Shown: in pieces, positions 35,745 through 47,639 of the stretch
Numbering within the stretch: position 1 is the first letter of the stretch
How the letters are laid out: every line of letters begins with the position of its first letter
Source of the DNA: Nemophila menziesii
Lineage: Eukaryota; Streptophyta; Magnoliopsida; Boraginales; Hydrophyllaceae
Reading direction: 5' to 3'
Assembly (NCBI GenBank): GCA_029959085.1
Contig: JARWIR010000013.1
Location: forward strand, 11,285,186-11,349,185
Length of the DNA: 64,000 bases
Notes under the pieces: model-generated
What the model was told of the DNA's origin: nothing
The model's database searches: none
What the model saw: the letters and a program-made list of their open reading frames with translations, nothing else
Program-made: the position numbers and the translations under genes

Positions 35745-38700
35745 CAACTTTTATTTTATTGTTTTGATTTGATTTTTTTCTCAACAATTACAATTCACCT
35801 ACAACCTATTACTATTACAAATACTACTCAAAAAATTATTAGACACAACAAGGAAAAAGTCTATCTATTTAGACAAATCTTTGTTTCTTCTAGTACATTT
35901 GGCCACTTTCCAAAATGAACATTGACCTAACCATTTTTTAACTTCTGAAAAAATAGGTTTAAGGCTCCAGTGGAGCCCGGTCAAACCAAAGATTCCTTGA
36001 ATTAATTCAAGATTGTCAGTATAGAACGAAACTCTCTAACTTGATAAGTCTATTGTCGACCTCATGGCCATTAACATGGTCCACGCTTCGCCTTCAATGA
36101 CTTTATTAATTTTACACCTGATGTTAATCTTCCGATTAATAGTTCCGAATTTATCAATACCAATTGCTGAAATCACTGCTGGTTTCTTATTATTTGTGAA
36201 AGATGCATCACACATCCAAACCATTCAGTGTCATCCACAAGCGTTGGATTATTAACCAACAAATCATCATATCTCTGTCCTTTTATATTACCTTGATTTT
36301 CCCACTTATTACATGGACCAAATAACCTAGAAATCAGATCTTTAGAGTTACCCAAAATATTTTTAACACACCACTTTTTGCCCTCATGGAAGCATTTCAT
36401 TCTTTCTATCCACATATTCCACATAATGATAAGTATATAAGCAATCACAACCTTATCCTCCCACCCATTTATAGAGTACTCCTCAACAATCTGCATAAAC
36501 CAATCTGAATTTTTTTCCTTCATGTCTGTATTGATCTTAATTTGAAGCGGTGATAAGGCCCAAACCTTAATACTAAATGGAAATTTAAGCATAAGATGGT
36601 CAATATCTTCCTTATCCATTTCGCATCATTCACACATATCATCACTCAAACATTTTTTTTAAAATTATCTTTAACTGGAATTGCATTGTTACAAACTTTC
36701 CAACAATTTTTTTTAATTTTCGCTGGCACGTTAGACTTCCATATGATATTCCAAAGTAAACTACTGTTAGCTTCACTCGTGACCGATGAATGAGTTTCAT
36801 AAGCCAATTCCTCATCAACTAACGCATGATTACCCGACTTAGTAGAATATTGTCCATATTTATTATATAACCAAACAATATTATCCTCGTCATTCGTCTG
36901 AAAAATAGGGATTCGAACAATGATTTGGGAGATATTTTGTGAAAAAGTTTGAAAACAAGATCATTATTCCAACCACAACCTGGTTCAGCAAAAATCTCAT
37001 TAACATAATTAATCGGATAATCACTCAGTTTATCCAGCAAAATGCCTTTACTAATCCAACAATGACTCCAAACATTGATACTCTTCCAGTTCGCAATTTG
37101 CCAAATTGTATGCTTCTTAAAAATTGAATACCTTTAAAAATACTTGCCCAACTCCAAATTTTTTTTTTATAATTTAGCATCACACAAATTACACTTGGGA
37201 GAGTAAATAGCTTTTAAAACTTTAGCAGCGAGAGAATTTGGATTATTTAAGAGTCTCCAAGCTTGAGCCGCAAGCATAGCAATATTCATTTTATGAAATT
37301 CCCTAAGTCCAAGGCCACCATTTTTTTGATCTAGTCATTTTCTTCCAATTAATCCAATGAATTCTCTTTTTGTTTCCCGCATCCCACCAAAAATTTGAGA
37401 CAGTATTCGAGAGTTTCTTACGTAAATTTTTCTAGAACTCAAATATTGACATCGCGTAATTTGGAATAGTTTGAAGAACCGCCTTAATAAGAACTTTTTT
37501 TCCACCTTCAGATAACAAACTAGCCATCCAACTAGCTGACTTTGACAACAATCTATCTTTAATAAAATTAAGTTTTTCACTCTCCGCTCTCTTAAGAGTT
37601 AAAGGAACCCCTAAATATTTACCCAAATCTTTAGGAATCTCAATATTAAGTTTTTGAGCAATCTCAATCTTAACAGCTTCTGGGGTATTTTTACAGAATA
37701 AGATAGCCGATTTGTGGAGATTAATACGTTGACCCGAGGCATTACAATAATCACTCGTAAGATTTTGGAAAGTTTCCATTTGATTGATATTAATAAAGAT
37801 AAGTGCGTCATCATCAAATAAGAGGTGAGTTAATATAGCGCATTGTCTCGTAATCGATATACCTTTAATTGATCCATTTCTACAACGATATTTTATGAGA
37901 CTTAAAAGGCTCTCCGTTAGAAGAGTGAAGAGAAGAGGAAATAACGGATAACCTTGTCTGAGTCCCTGTTCTGGTTTGAATTTTTTTAACCGCTGACCAT
38001 TAACTTTAACTAGCAAAAGAAACCGATGATATACAATTATGAAGCCAACCAATCCATTTCTCACAAAAACACACCAGAGCACGTAATGATTTATATACAA
38101 AATTCCAGTTAACCTGATCATACACTTTCTCCATATCGATTTTAACTGCCGCATAATTCTTCTTGGATTTCCTTTTAGTACTAAGAAAATACGATACCTC
38201 TTGCGCAATTAAGATATTATCTTGTATATTCTCGCCCTTAATAAATGCAGTCTGGGTGGGTGAAATAATCATATCCATAAAAGGTTGAAGTCTAGAAGCA
38301 AGGGTTTAGCAATAATCTTATAACAGAAATTACCACATGATATGGGCATATAATCTTTAACAAATTATTGACTTGTACCTTTAGGAATAAGCGTAATTAC
38401 TGAGTCGTTGATTCTACTAATATCCATGTTATAATCAAAGAAATCCTTGACAAAACCAAAGATTTAATTTTTAATAATTTCCCTAAAGTCATGATAAAAC
38501 TTTCCAGGTAAACCATTCGGGCCTGGGGCTTTTGACCCTAACATATCAAAAACTGATTTTCTAACTTCATCCCTACTTGGAGGCAATGTAAAGGTTTCAT
38601 TCATATCAAACGTGACTTTAGACGGAATATGCTGCGTAATATCATTAGGATTCAATGTAGCATTTTCTTTAAAAAAATTAACATAATAATCTTGAATAAT

Positions 38701-40423
38701 CTCATTAATCTCCTTTGGGTTGTCAGTCCATTCATCCCTTTTGTTCTTAAGGGCACATATTCTATTCACCTTCCATCTCTTCATAGTTTTAGCGAAAAAG
38801 TAATTTGTATTTTTATCATCTTTTTTTATTGAAAGATCTCACGCTCTATCTTCTCAATAAAGCTCTTCAAGTCTCCACAACTCTTCTATATAATTTTTAA
38901 TGCTATTTTCTCTTCGTTCTCCTCTGTTTCCGGTTTATTATTAATAGCAATTAGTTCTTCTTGTATTCATCAATTCTCTTCCTATTATTGAAGTAAGTGA
39001 CCCGACTCCAGCCTTTAAGGGCTAAACAAGCAGCATCCCTTTTATTACAGAAACTATTAATACTATCACTCTTACATCTATAACTCCAATTTTCTCTAAT
39101 AACCTCTTGGCATTGAATATGTTCTAACCATCTGGATTCAAAAATAAAATATTTATCAGATTTTACTTTGTTGATATTCACGAACTAAAACCAAAGGTGA
39201 ATCGTCCGACCCCACAACCGGAGGGACTTTGATAATAGCATTAGGAAACGAAGCACACCAATTCATAGACGCAAGAGCCAGATCTAACCTTTCTTTAACA
39301 TTATCTTCATTACCACGTCGATTAGACCAAGTATAATGACAACATTTATTCGGCAAATCTACTAGGTGATTAGAATTAATAAACTCATTAACTTTCAAAA
39401 TTCGATCCAAATTTGGTGACTTTTTCCCTTGTTTTTCAAAAAATTTGGAGATGTCGTTAAAGTCACCAATAATAACATGTGGTTTATCAAATTGACTTAT
39501 CATTTTAGTAAGTAATTGCCATAATTTGAGCCTCTCATCATTAGGGATGGCAACGGATTGGATATCCGCAAAAAATAGCATAACCACATCCACATCTATT
39601 AAGAAAAACGATAACCAAATTCGTATCCATTAACCATCGGATTTTAGAATTATTTACCAAATCTGCATCCGCAGTCGTTTAATAGGCTTTAAATAAAATA
39701 ATCTAATAAATATTTTTAAAATTCTAAATTAGCTACAGAATTATTGGGAGACCATAAATATGTATTATGCAATATAGTGATAAACTAGAAAATATCAGTT
39801 ATATACTTTATGCATGGAATAAATTTATTTGATCGATATTATTTATAGAACTTGTACATATAGAATAACTTTATATGTAGTATATATATTTTTATTTTTT
39901 ATTTTTTATATTTTATTCGGATTTCGGATTATTGTAAAAATCCAAATCCTAACGGATAATCCATCGGTTACCTTTTCTGAGAACCAAACCCTCATGGATG
40001 CACCATCGGTTCCACTAACGGATTTTTTATATCCACCGGTTACGGTTAATATTTGAACCATTGCCAAACCTACTCATCATCATTATTAGGGGCATCGACA
40101 CAAACTAAAAACCACGAAAGACCATTACATTCAAAAACTTCAACGATTACAAAATTCCGGCACAAAAGTTTAATAGATATAGATATGGAATCTTTCCATA
40201 AAAGTAATATATCCCCGGACCTAAACGCTCTCCCTCCAGGGTCAACCACATGCGAGTTTTTAAAATTTCTAAAGTGGGAACAAGATTTAAGATTTTTTCC
40301 CCTTAGTCTACTTTCCGACAGGCACACAAAAGAAGCATTATTTTTATGAACTAGGGCTTTAAACGACTTCCTTGTCAAGGGGGCCCTAGTCCCCTAACAG
40401 TTCCACACAATCAAGTTATCCAT
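35745..40423 (-). mobile_element. Near full-length but dead L1-type LINE ORF2, split by a hAT element
   Basis: ORF2 begins MDNLIVWNC at 40423 on the minus strand and hits a stop (TAG, 40394-40396) at once. The endonuclease follows: LSESR (catalytic Glu), then the hAT insertion, then IIGDFND (Asp/Asn), YTWSNRR, KERLDLA and GSDDSP (family SDHSP, so the catalytic His is Asp). RT: KAPGPNGLPGKFYHDF (38560-38510), QTAFIKGENIQDNILIAQE, VKIDMEKVYDQVNW, GLRQGYPLFPLLF and HLLFDDDALIF (family FADD, here FDDD), IPKDLGKYLGVPL. The zinc-binding region (36619-36173) and RNase H (CDASF, EGEAW, YTDNLELIQG, down to about 35870) complete it. An A-rich 3' end lies near 35750-35785. No ORF1 was found upstream. 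Confidence 0.88.
39542..40072. mobile_element. Non-autonomous hAT element, 531 bp, nested in LINE endonuclease
   Basis: Ends TAGGGATGGCAACGG and CCATTGCCAAACCTA are inverted repeats (12 of 15 positions). CTCATCAT is present on both sides (39534-39541, 40073-40080): a perfect 8-bp target duplication. The host frame resumes across the element, from the segment ending APNND to that starting ERLKLWQ. Subterminal GGATATCCG/CATCGG motifs recur in both orientations. No transposase. Confidence 0.92.
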
Positions 40424-41093
40424 CCTTCTCGGAGTAACAACAATAAAGTGTAACAAACGGATTGTAAGTAACTTTGAAGAAAGTAAGCCAGAAAATATCG
40501 GCAAGAGGAATAACAATTAAATGTTACCATGTAAGGGTAAAAGCTTATGCATGCATAGTAGAAGAAAAATCCTAAGTGTTGAAATTGATCACTTGTGTAA
40601 TAGAAAATAACTTTTGAAAATATAAAGAAAGTCATTGAAAATATAATCTCTAGTAAATCAAATCGTTTTGATTTGATTATTTGTTTGAATATTTTGTTTA
40701 TTTAATACACAGATTCTTTCATTTGTCAAAAAAAAAAAAAAATCAGATTCTTTCTTTATATAACATATTACCTTTAGTTAGCTCAAAATAGACCTATCTT
40801 TTGTGGTTTTTTTTTCTTTTTTCCTGAATTTTGTAGTTCTTTTTAAAAAAGTCGTGTATAATTAGCATCGACCATTTGTGGATGTCAATCATTGAGACAC
40901 TAAGATGGCCGCAGTGAAGTTGCTAGCATTTGAAAGAAAAATAAAAGAAATGAGATTAAAGTATAATGTTTGTAATATATATACTTCTATTATATGGAAA
41001 AACAATCTACTTCTTGTTATGAAGTGTTTATGTGATTTGTGGATATTTTCCAATAGAATCGTACCGTGTAAAAACTATTTATATTTTATAATA
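40424..41093. other. Intergenic, no gene seen
   Basis: AT-rich, with a 14-A run near 40729-40742. The 64-codon plus frame at 40905 shows no domain. Confidence 0.4.
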
Positions 41094-41109
41094 AAATAGA
41101 CAGCTAATA

Positions 41110-42460
41110 GGGAGCCGAAAGGGAGGACTTATGCCATATTTTTCTTAAATGCAAAATAGCTTTATTGGCTTGGAACTCAATTTGTGTTAATGCAGGTGGC
41201 AACTTTGGAGCTGCTGGAGCTGCGCTGGACAGGCCTTCATCACGCGCTGAGGGAAGACATGAACCTGCTGCGGACCAGGGAATGGAGGCTGAACGAGCTG
41301 CTGGACTGCTGTTCGCGGGACTGAGAGCTGATGGATTGAATTTAACGCGGGAGACAGCTGCTGATCGAGGAGCACAGGTGGCTGATGCAGATTCGTGGAT
41401 GGAACACCAACCTGTCCATGCTGAAATGAATGCAGCGGATCAAGAATTCCTCCTGTCCTTGAACAATAAATGGCTGCAGAATCGCTTTTGTCGAGCCGAT
41501 GGTACTCCTATGCTGCACGTAAGTAACTCAAGAAGGATGGAAAATGTAACAGTTAATGCAAGTGCAATGAAAGCCTGGATTGGGGATAATATTCAAGCTA
41601 AGGTTCGCGTGACTGGTCTAGATTGGTCTTATACATTCATAGCCGTCTTATGGACTATATGGGTGAAGAGAAACTCTTTTGTGTTCAATGAAATATCAAG
41701 TATGCCTCATAAGCTAGAACTCAGACATGAAATAAATTCTCTCGCAAATAAATTTATTCTGGCATGGGGAAAACGTTTGGATGGTGGGATAGTTAAAGTC
41801 GCGAAGAATATCATGGTTAATTGGGTAAAGCCTACCAATGGCATAAAGCTAAATATCGATGGTAGTTTCTTCGTAACAAAGGGTCTAGCTGGTATTGGAG
41901 GCTTGGTGAGGGATAAATATGGTTCTTTCATCTCAGGTTATATGGGACCGTGCCTCGTTGATTCTCCATTCGTATCTGAATTATTTTCATTACATTTTGG
42001 ACTCAAATAGGCTGTTAGCAATGGATATACTGAATTAATTATTGAAACTGATTCGGAGGAGCTCCACGCGCTAGTGAAAGGCGGTGGGAGCTCTACTCAC
42101 TATGAGTTGGACTCGGGGAAGTTCCATGCGCTAGTGAAGGGCGGTGGGAACTCAAGTAGTCGGTATGTTTCAGTAATAAAGGACTGTTGCGCAATCTTGG
42201 GAAAATTTCCTAAATTTGAAATAAATCACATATTCAGGGTAGCTAATTATTGTGCGGATAAACTAGCAAAGGAAGGGGCTTCCATGAATACACAACCTGT
42301 GACCCTAACCGACCCTCCAGAATACCTTTGGAAACTTATCACGAGAGACAGAAGCGAGTGTGCAGCTACTCGAGTTGTACTAGATAGTTAATAATCTTTG
42401 TTTTGCTTTCTGTAATGTTTTGTTCTTAACGGCTTTTAAGCCTCTTATGTATGCAAAAAA
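41110..42460 (+). mobile_element. 5'-truncated LINE with GC-rich insert, RNase H and intact 16-bp target duplication
   Basis: AAATAGACAGCTAATA stands before (41094-41109) and after (42461-42476), with a poly-A run merging into the second copy: one clean insertion. Coding order: the end of the zinc-binding domain (CHIFLKCKIALLAWNSI, 41130-41175), then about 260 bp of unusual Ala/Arg/Glu-rich, GC-rich sequence (41190-41450), the linker (AVLWTIWVKRNSFVFNE, 41640-41695), and RNase H: INIDGSF-type motif (NIDGS, 41855), SELFSLHFG (Glu), a stop at 42008-42010, IIETDSEE (Asp) and NYCADKLAKEGA (last Asp, 42247-42282). About 58 bp are duplicated inside RNase H (42045-42163). The stop makes the 281-codon frame non-functional. 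Confidence 0.88.
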
Positions 42461-42549
42461 AAATAGACAGCTAATACGTAGCTACACAGCTGTTTAAACC
42501 TCGCAACAATTTAAATTAATAGTTGCACAATTATTTCAATATTCATAAT

Positions 42550-43611
42550 CAAGGGCGGATCCTTAGTGGGACCAGGGGGGCTTGAGCCCCCTGAACTCGT
42601 AAATTTTATGATACGTAAAGGTAATTTTGTCCCGAAAAATAATTAGTTTCTTTTGAACATTTATGTAAAACATTCATGTTCTAAGAAACAGATAAGTCAT
42701 TGTGGCTTAGTGGTTTAGTGCCCGTTTGGAAGTGCTTTTTTTGAAACACACTTAATAGTGTTTCTATATATTTAAAAACATTTTAGATCCTGAAAAGAAT
42801 TTTTAGGAAAAACACCAAATAAGTGCTTCTTAAAAAAACACTTAAAGTGATTCTAAATATTCAAGTTATTTTTAATAATTTTTTCAAAATTTAAATTTTA
42901 TTCTAAAAGCACATTTTTACTTTAAAATAAGCACTCCCAAACGGGTCCTTAGTATCATTACATATTAGAATTTAGAATGGAGGTTAGGTGTTGGAATCTT
43001 AGCATTTGTTTTATCTTTTTCCCAAATACACATAATAAAAAATCATGTTGAAACTAAATTTAAACATCATTTGATTCGAAAATAAGTTTAATATAAAATA
43101 TGAATAAGATTTCCATTCTTATTTTTTAATTTTTAACGAAAAAAATCTTATTTTTTAATATACTAGATTAAAGTTATAAATTTGTCAATTTTTATAAGAC
43201 CGCCTTATTAAATATTGCAATTTTTGTATACGAATACTTGTCTCTGTTTTGAATTTGAGGTAATACTACTTAGTAATTTATTATTTACATTACTTTAGTG
43301 TTTAGTTTATGTAGATAATTTACTCATCATATTTATAAATTAGAATATTAATATAACATATAGTATATTAATATAATACTAACGTTACTATATAAATTAA
43401 GTGTAATGGTGTCGATTTGTATTTTTTTGGATATATACTAATTACTAAGTTCATCAACTAAAGAGACGGTGAACATAAAGGTGTTAGATTCTCATATTTT
43501 CATTTTGACATTATTAATTATATATTTATGTATCATATTTTTACCTTTAAAATTTCAGAAATATTGACCATGTACAAGCCTCCCTCAATTTAGTAACTGG
43601 ATCCGCCCCTG
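42550..43611. mobile_element. hAT-like non-autonomous element, about 1.06 kb
   Basis: Left end CAAGGGCGGATCC and right end GGATCCGCCCCTG are inverted repeats with one mismatch, a widespread plant terminus type. The flanks share ATTCATA (left ATTCATAAT, right ATTCATATC), an imperfect 8-bp duplication. Next to the termini the arms pair further (GGGGGCTTGAGCCCC against AAGCCTCCC). No transposase is present. A Tourist copy is nested at 42718-42948. Confidence 0.65.
42718..42948. mobile_element. Tourist-like MITE, copy C, 231 bp
   Basis: Begins GTGCCCGTTTGGAAGTGCTT and ends AAGCACTCCCAAACGGGTCC, with TTA on both sides (42715-42717, 42949-42951). Same family as copies A and B. Confidence 0.88.
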
Positions 43612-43859
43612 ATTCATATCATATTGTAATCCATCGAAATTTCACAGAATAATAATACGAGATTATATTTCTCTATTTTGATTTATCGCAATTAATTTTA
43701 TAATACGTTATCAGCATGAGTCTCTACCTATTAATTTAAGTATGGTTAGGTTATTAATATTTTGAGTTTTGGTATTCTTGATATTGACAATTTTTCACAG
43801 TGAAAATGTTCACATAAATTATAATAATAGTGCTCATTGAAGTCGGACTTTTTTTCATC

Positions 43860-46474
43860 TTTGAAAAAAGAAATAATTTCTTTGGAAGCTTTTTCATGGA
43901 TTCAAACTATTGTTCATCAGTCGAAGTCAATATGCCAAATAAGCCTTCTAGGGATTTGAGATAGGGTGATCCTCTTCATTTTTTTATTTTTTGTTGGGTA
44001 ACTCAATCTTTATCAGCTCTTTTAAAAAAGAGTAATGCTAGGTATCACCCAAAAAGGTATCACCTAAACATCACCCATGATGTGGTAATTAGGTGGTCCA
44101 ATCATGGATTTTTTTTTTCCAGATATACTTTTTTCTCTCTCTTCCATGATTGGACCACCTAATTGCCACATCATGGGTGATGTTTAGGTGATACCTTTTT
44201 GGGTGATACCCAGCATTACTCTTTAAAAAAAGATTTAGTTAAAACATAACTTAAAGAGAATCAAGACTTTTAGGATTTCACCTAGCATAACCCATGACCT
44301 ATTTGATGATGACAACTTGTTTTTTTTATGGAATCAAATATGGAAAAGGTAGGTTCATTTCAAGATATATTACAGAATACATTCATGCTTCATGGCGGAA
44401 GGTTAATTTAAATAAAAGTGGGATTTTATTCAGTCACTACTCTACCCCTAAGGTAAATGCCCAAATTACTAACTTGCTCAGAATGAATGAACTAGTGAAT
44501 CTTGGCAAAATTTAGGGGTCCCTACCTCCTAGGGCATATAAAAAGTAAAAGGTCTTGAATGGATTTTAGATTCTATCTTAAAAAAAATTAAGGCTTCAGA
44601 CACTAAATTATTATCCATCAGTGGTAAGTAAACTTTAATTAAAACTGATATAAATGTTATACATAATCATATAATATCAGTTTTCCTCATACCCAAGAAG
44701 GTCACCAATCATAGCCTCTTTGATAGCTGACTTCTTTTGGGGCAATAAAGGGCAAAATAGAACACACTGAATTAAATGGGTACCCTTATTAAACATAAAT
44801 CTGATGGAGGGTTGGGATTTAAAGATTTTTACAACAATAATATGCCTTTTTGTCTTCAAATGCTTTGAATTTCTTTTTAAAACTTGGCTCTATTGTTTTT
44901 AAAATGTTGAAGGGGGATATATTTCCCAAAGACTTGCTTCCTGAAAGCTAAAATAGGAAATAACATCTCTTGGGGGTGCAAAAGCCTCAAAATTGGTAGA
45001 GATTTATTTGCCAACGATTTGTTTTGGAATATTGGTAAGGAAAGAAAATATTATAATTTAGGAATCCTACTGGATTCCAAACTATAAAAATTTGGCTAAA
45101 CCTAGTAGAACTTGCCCTCTTATGGTTAATGAGTTAATGAATAAATAGGGGACTTGCTAGAAAATTGATACTTTACAGAAAAACTTTATACCTTAAGTTG
45201 TTGCAACTATTTTGAATATACATATAACTCCTACCAACATGGATATAATTGTTTGGATTCATTATTTATTAGGTCATGTCAGTGTAAAGGAAGCATATGG
45301 TCATCTTAGGATGGCATAACTAGAGGAGGAAAAAATCAAAAAAACATATTAAGTTGATTACTCTCATATAATTCTAAGGCAGATTGGATATTTGTTTGGA
45401 ACTTGAAAGTTGCTCCAAAGGTCAAAATTTTCTTGTGAAAAGCTTGTAAAGATGGGCTACCAACAAATGAAAATAGATAAAAAAGGAATATGACAACTAA
45501 ATCTAGTTGTGATTTATGTGGTATAGGCTCAAAATCAACGGAACACGTGATTTTTCACTGTGAATATGCTAGGGTAGTTTAGTTAGCCTCCCTAAATTTC
45601 CTGACAAGTAATAGCCCCACTTTTAAAATGACTATTTTGGTTTGAACATCTGATTGATTGTTTAAAAAAAAAAGGGTCCAACTTAAAGATTTTTAGTTGG
45701 GAAATGGCTACAAACTTGGCTTGGCATATATAGAAGGATATAACAAAGTTTATATTTTAAAGGAATCTTGACCCTTTATTGACAATGAAAAATTCTCTTT
45801 AACCCCATGATGAATACTTATTGTTCAATGTCAAAGATTTTGAGGTTACAAATATACAACAAAGATAAATTAGAAATAAAAAAATATGTTATGAGGTATA
45901 TTGATACACACTCAGATTTATACAAATCAAAAACTAGTTAATTACTTCCGATTATTGGTAAATTTAAAATCAATTCTAATGCGGCTTATGATGCAAAGAA
46001 GTCTAATTTTGTATTGCGTCAATTGTTAGGGATCGTACAAGTAAATTTTAGGACGAGATTGCAACATATGTGAGTGCCTTATCACCATTGGAGGCCGAAG
46101 CTAAGGGAGTATATCAAGTTTGTAGATTGGCGCCCTCTTATCCTAAATGAGTAGTCACAATCGAGAATGATAACTCGTCTTTGATGAATTCTCTTAATTA
46201 TAATAAAGTTAAGCTGTCTCACAACATTAAGCTTTTGGTAGATGATATTCGAAGTTGTAGTAAGCCTTGTAATTTAAACTTTCCCTTGATTTCGAGAAAA
46301 AACATGGTTGCGGATTGGTTAGCGAATCAAGGGCTAAAATACACTTTGTTTCGTTTTGAATCTTTTTCGCATTTACCCCAATTAGAAAAACCTGTGATTG
46401 ACGACTACAATGCTATAAGCACGTTAATCCCTTTTGTAATATTTGGAATGAATGGAGGAATTATTTTCGACTAA
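43860..46474 (+). mobile_element. Decayed L1-type LINE, RT to RNase H, interrupted by a Mutator MITE
   Basis: Plus-strand pieces in shifting frames: NKPSRDLR then GDPLHFFIFCWVTQSLSAL (43935-44020), the MITE, then PSITHDLFDDDNLFFLW (44282-44333; FDDD where FADD is expected), KVNLNKSGILFSHYSTPKVN (44399-44460), a WW/EGGLGF-type region, the zinc-binding part (LAPKVKIFL-like, CDLCGIGSKSTEHVIFHCEYA, 45410-45570) and RNase H (KFKINSNAAYDAKK near 45960 and the tail NMVADWLANQG, 46300-46332). In the RNase H start the first catalytic Asp appears as Asn. Many stops; dead. Confidence 0.82.
44030..44221. mobile_element. Mutator-type foldback MITE, family 1 copy B, 192 bp
   Basis: Starts GAGTAATGCTAGGTATCACC and ends GGTGATACCCAGCATTACTC. 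The arms are almost perfect inverted repeats of about 85 bp. TTTAAAAAA lies on both sides (44021-44029, 44222-44230), a perfect 9-bp target duplication. It interrupts the RT domain of the surrounding LINE. Confidence 0.93.
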
Positions 46475-47630
46475 AGAAAATATATCACCTAATAATAATT
46501 TTTCTCATTTCTCCATTCGACACTCTCTTTTTCAAAATATTATTTGCAAGTAAGTAATATATGTTCGTCAAATGGGGTTTACCCAAATGTTGATCGAGTT
46601 GATGATTACTTGATTAATACTTTATCTAATTGTAAAGACTAACGTAATATATTCACTTGACTAAAAATGAATTGAAGTTGAATGAGATATTGAGTCACGA
46701 AATTTTGGAGAATATATGTAGATATATTTTTATATTTATATGTTTGTATATATAGTAAATGTGAAAGAAAGAAAGAAAGAAAGAAAGAAAGAATAGGAAA
46801 AAAAATGATTTTTTACCTATTGAGTCATGTCCAATGGTTGTTTAATGTGCAAGTCTTTAACATTAGCATTGGGTTCGACCAAATAGTTAATGTATAATAA
46901 ATACTAAAGTTACATTAAGATTGGGTCAGTGCCAATAGATATGTCTTTTACTAACTAAAGTATCATTTATTTAAAAGACACAACTCTGAATTCTTAAACT
47001 CACAACAGTTTCTGATGGATATCTAGCCACCTATTCATTTTTTATTAATAGTCGGCCAACTCTAACATCTGATTTATTCATTTTTTATAAATTTTTAAGC
47101 ATTAAAAATATAGAGAGAGACATATAAAAGAAACTTTATTATCAAGTTCATTGTAATTTTGAAGAATTTGTGTGTCTGTTTCTTCCGAATAGTTTTGTCG
47201 GTGTATCCTGGAGGTTGAAACCAACAAGTTAAGACACCTGTACGTGGGCTAAACATCTTAAAGATAACAGATCCATTTCTAGACTCGACAAGTCAATTTA
47301 TTTATTTATTCTTTTGGATCCTTCTTTGCATTACTGTTTATAATATTTTCCTGGTTTATAAATTAGTAACATAACCGTTAAGGTATTTATGATTTACGTC
47401 GTATGAACCGATTTTTTTTTCATTTTAGAAACTTTACTTTTACAAAATGTATATGTCTGTGTATACAAAACAAAAAAAATGCTACTTCTTTTTTCACTTC
47501 TTTTTTCTTCTAGTCTTGTGTATACATACCAGAAAATACTTGTTTACTAACGTCAAATTTATGCTTTCATAAAATAATGGAGAAAGAATCTAAACAAAGT
47601 GAAAGTAATCTGAGACGAGTACCCCTTAAG
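46475..47630. other. Intergenic, contains a GAAA microsatellite
   Basis: No gene seen. A (GAAA)7 run occupies 46763-46791. The remainder is AT-rich. Confidence 0.5.
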
Positions 47631-47639
47631 AGCAAAAGT

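Noticed and set aside
35730..40554. TTATGCATGC on both sides of the 35.7-40.4 kb LINE as a target duplication
   Set aside because: On the left it is separated from the A-rich LINE end by about nine bases and on the right it lies about 120 bp beyond the ORF2 start. The motif is a common palindrome-like sequence; the match is probably chance.
41187..41375. Minus-strand 62-codon Gln/Pro-rich frame
   Set aside because: Antisense shadow of the GC-rich insert in the plus-strand LINE; no independent gene evidence.
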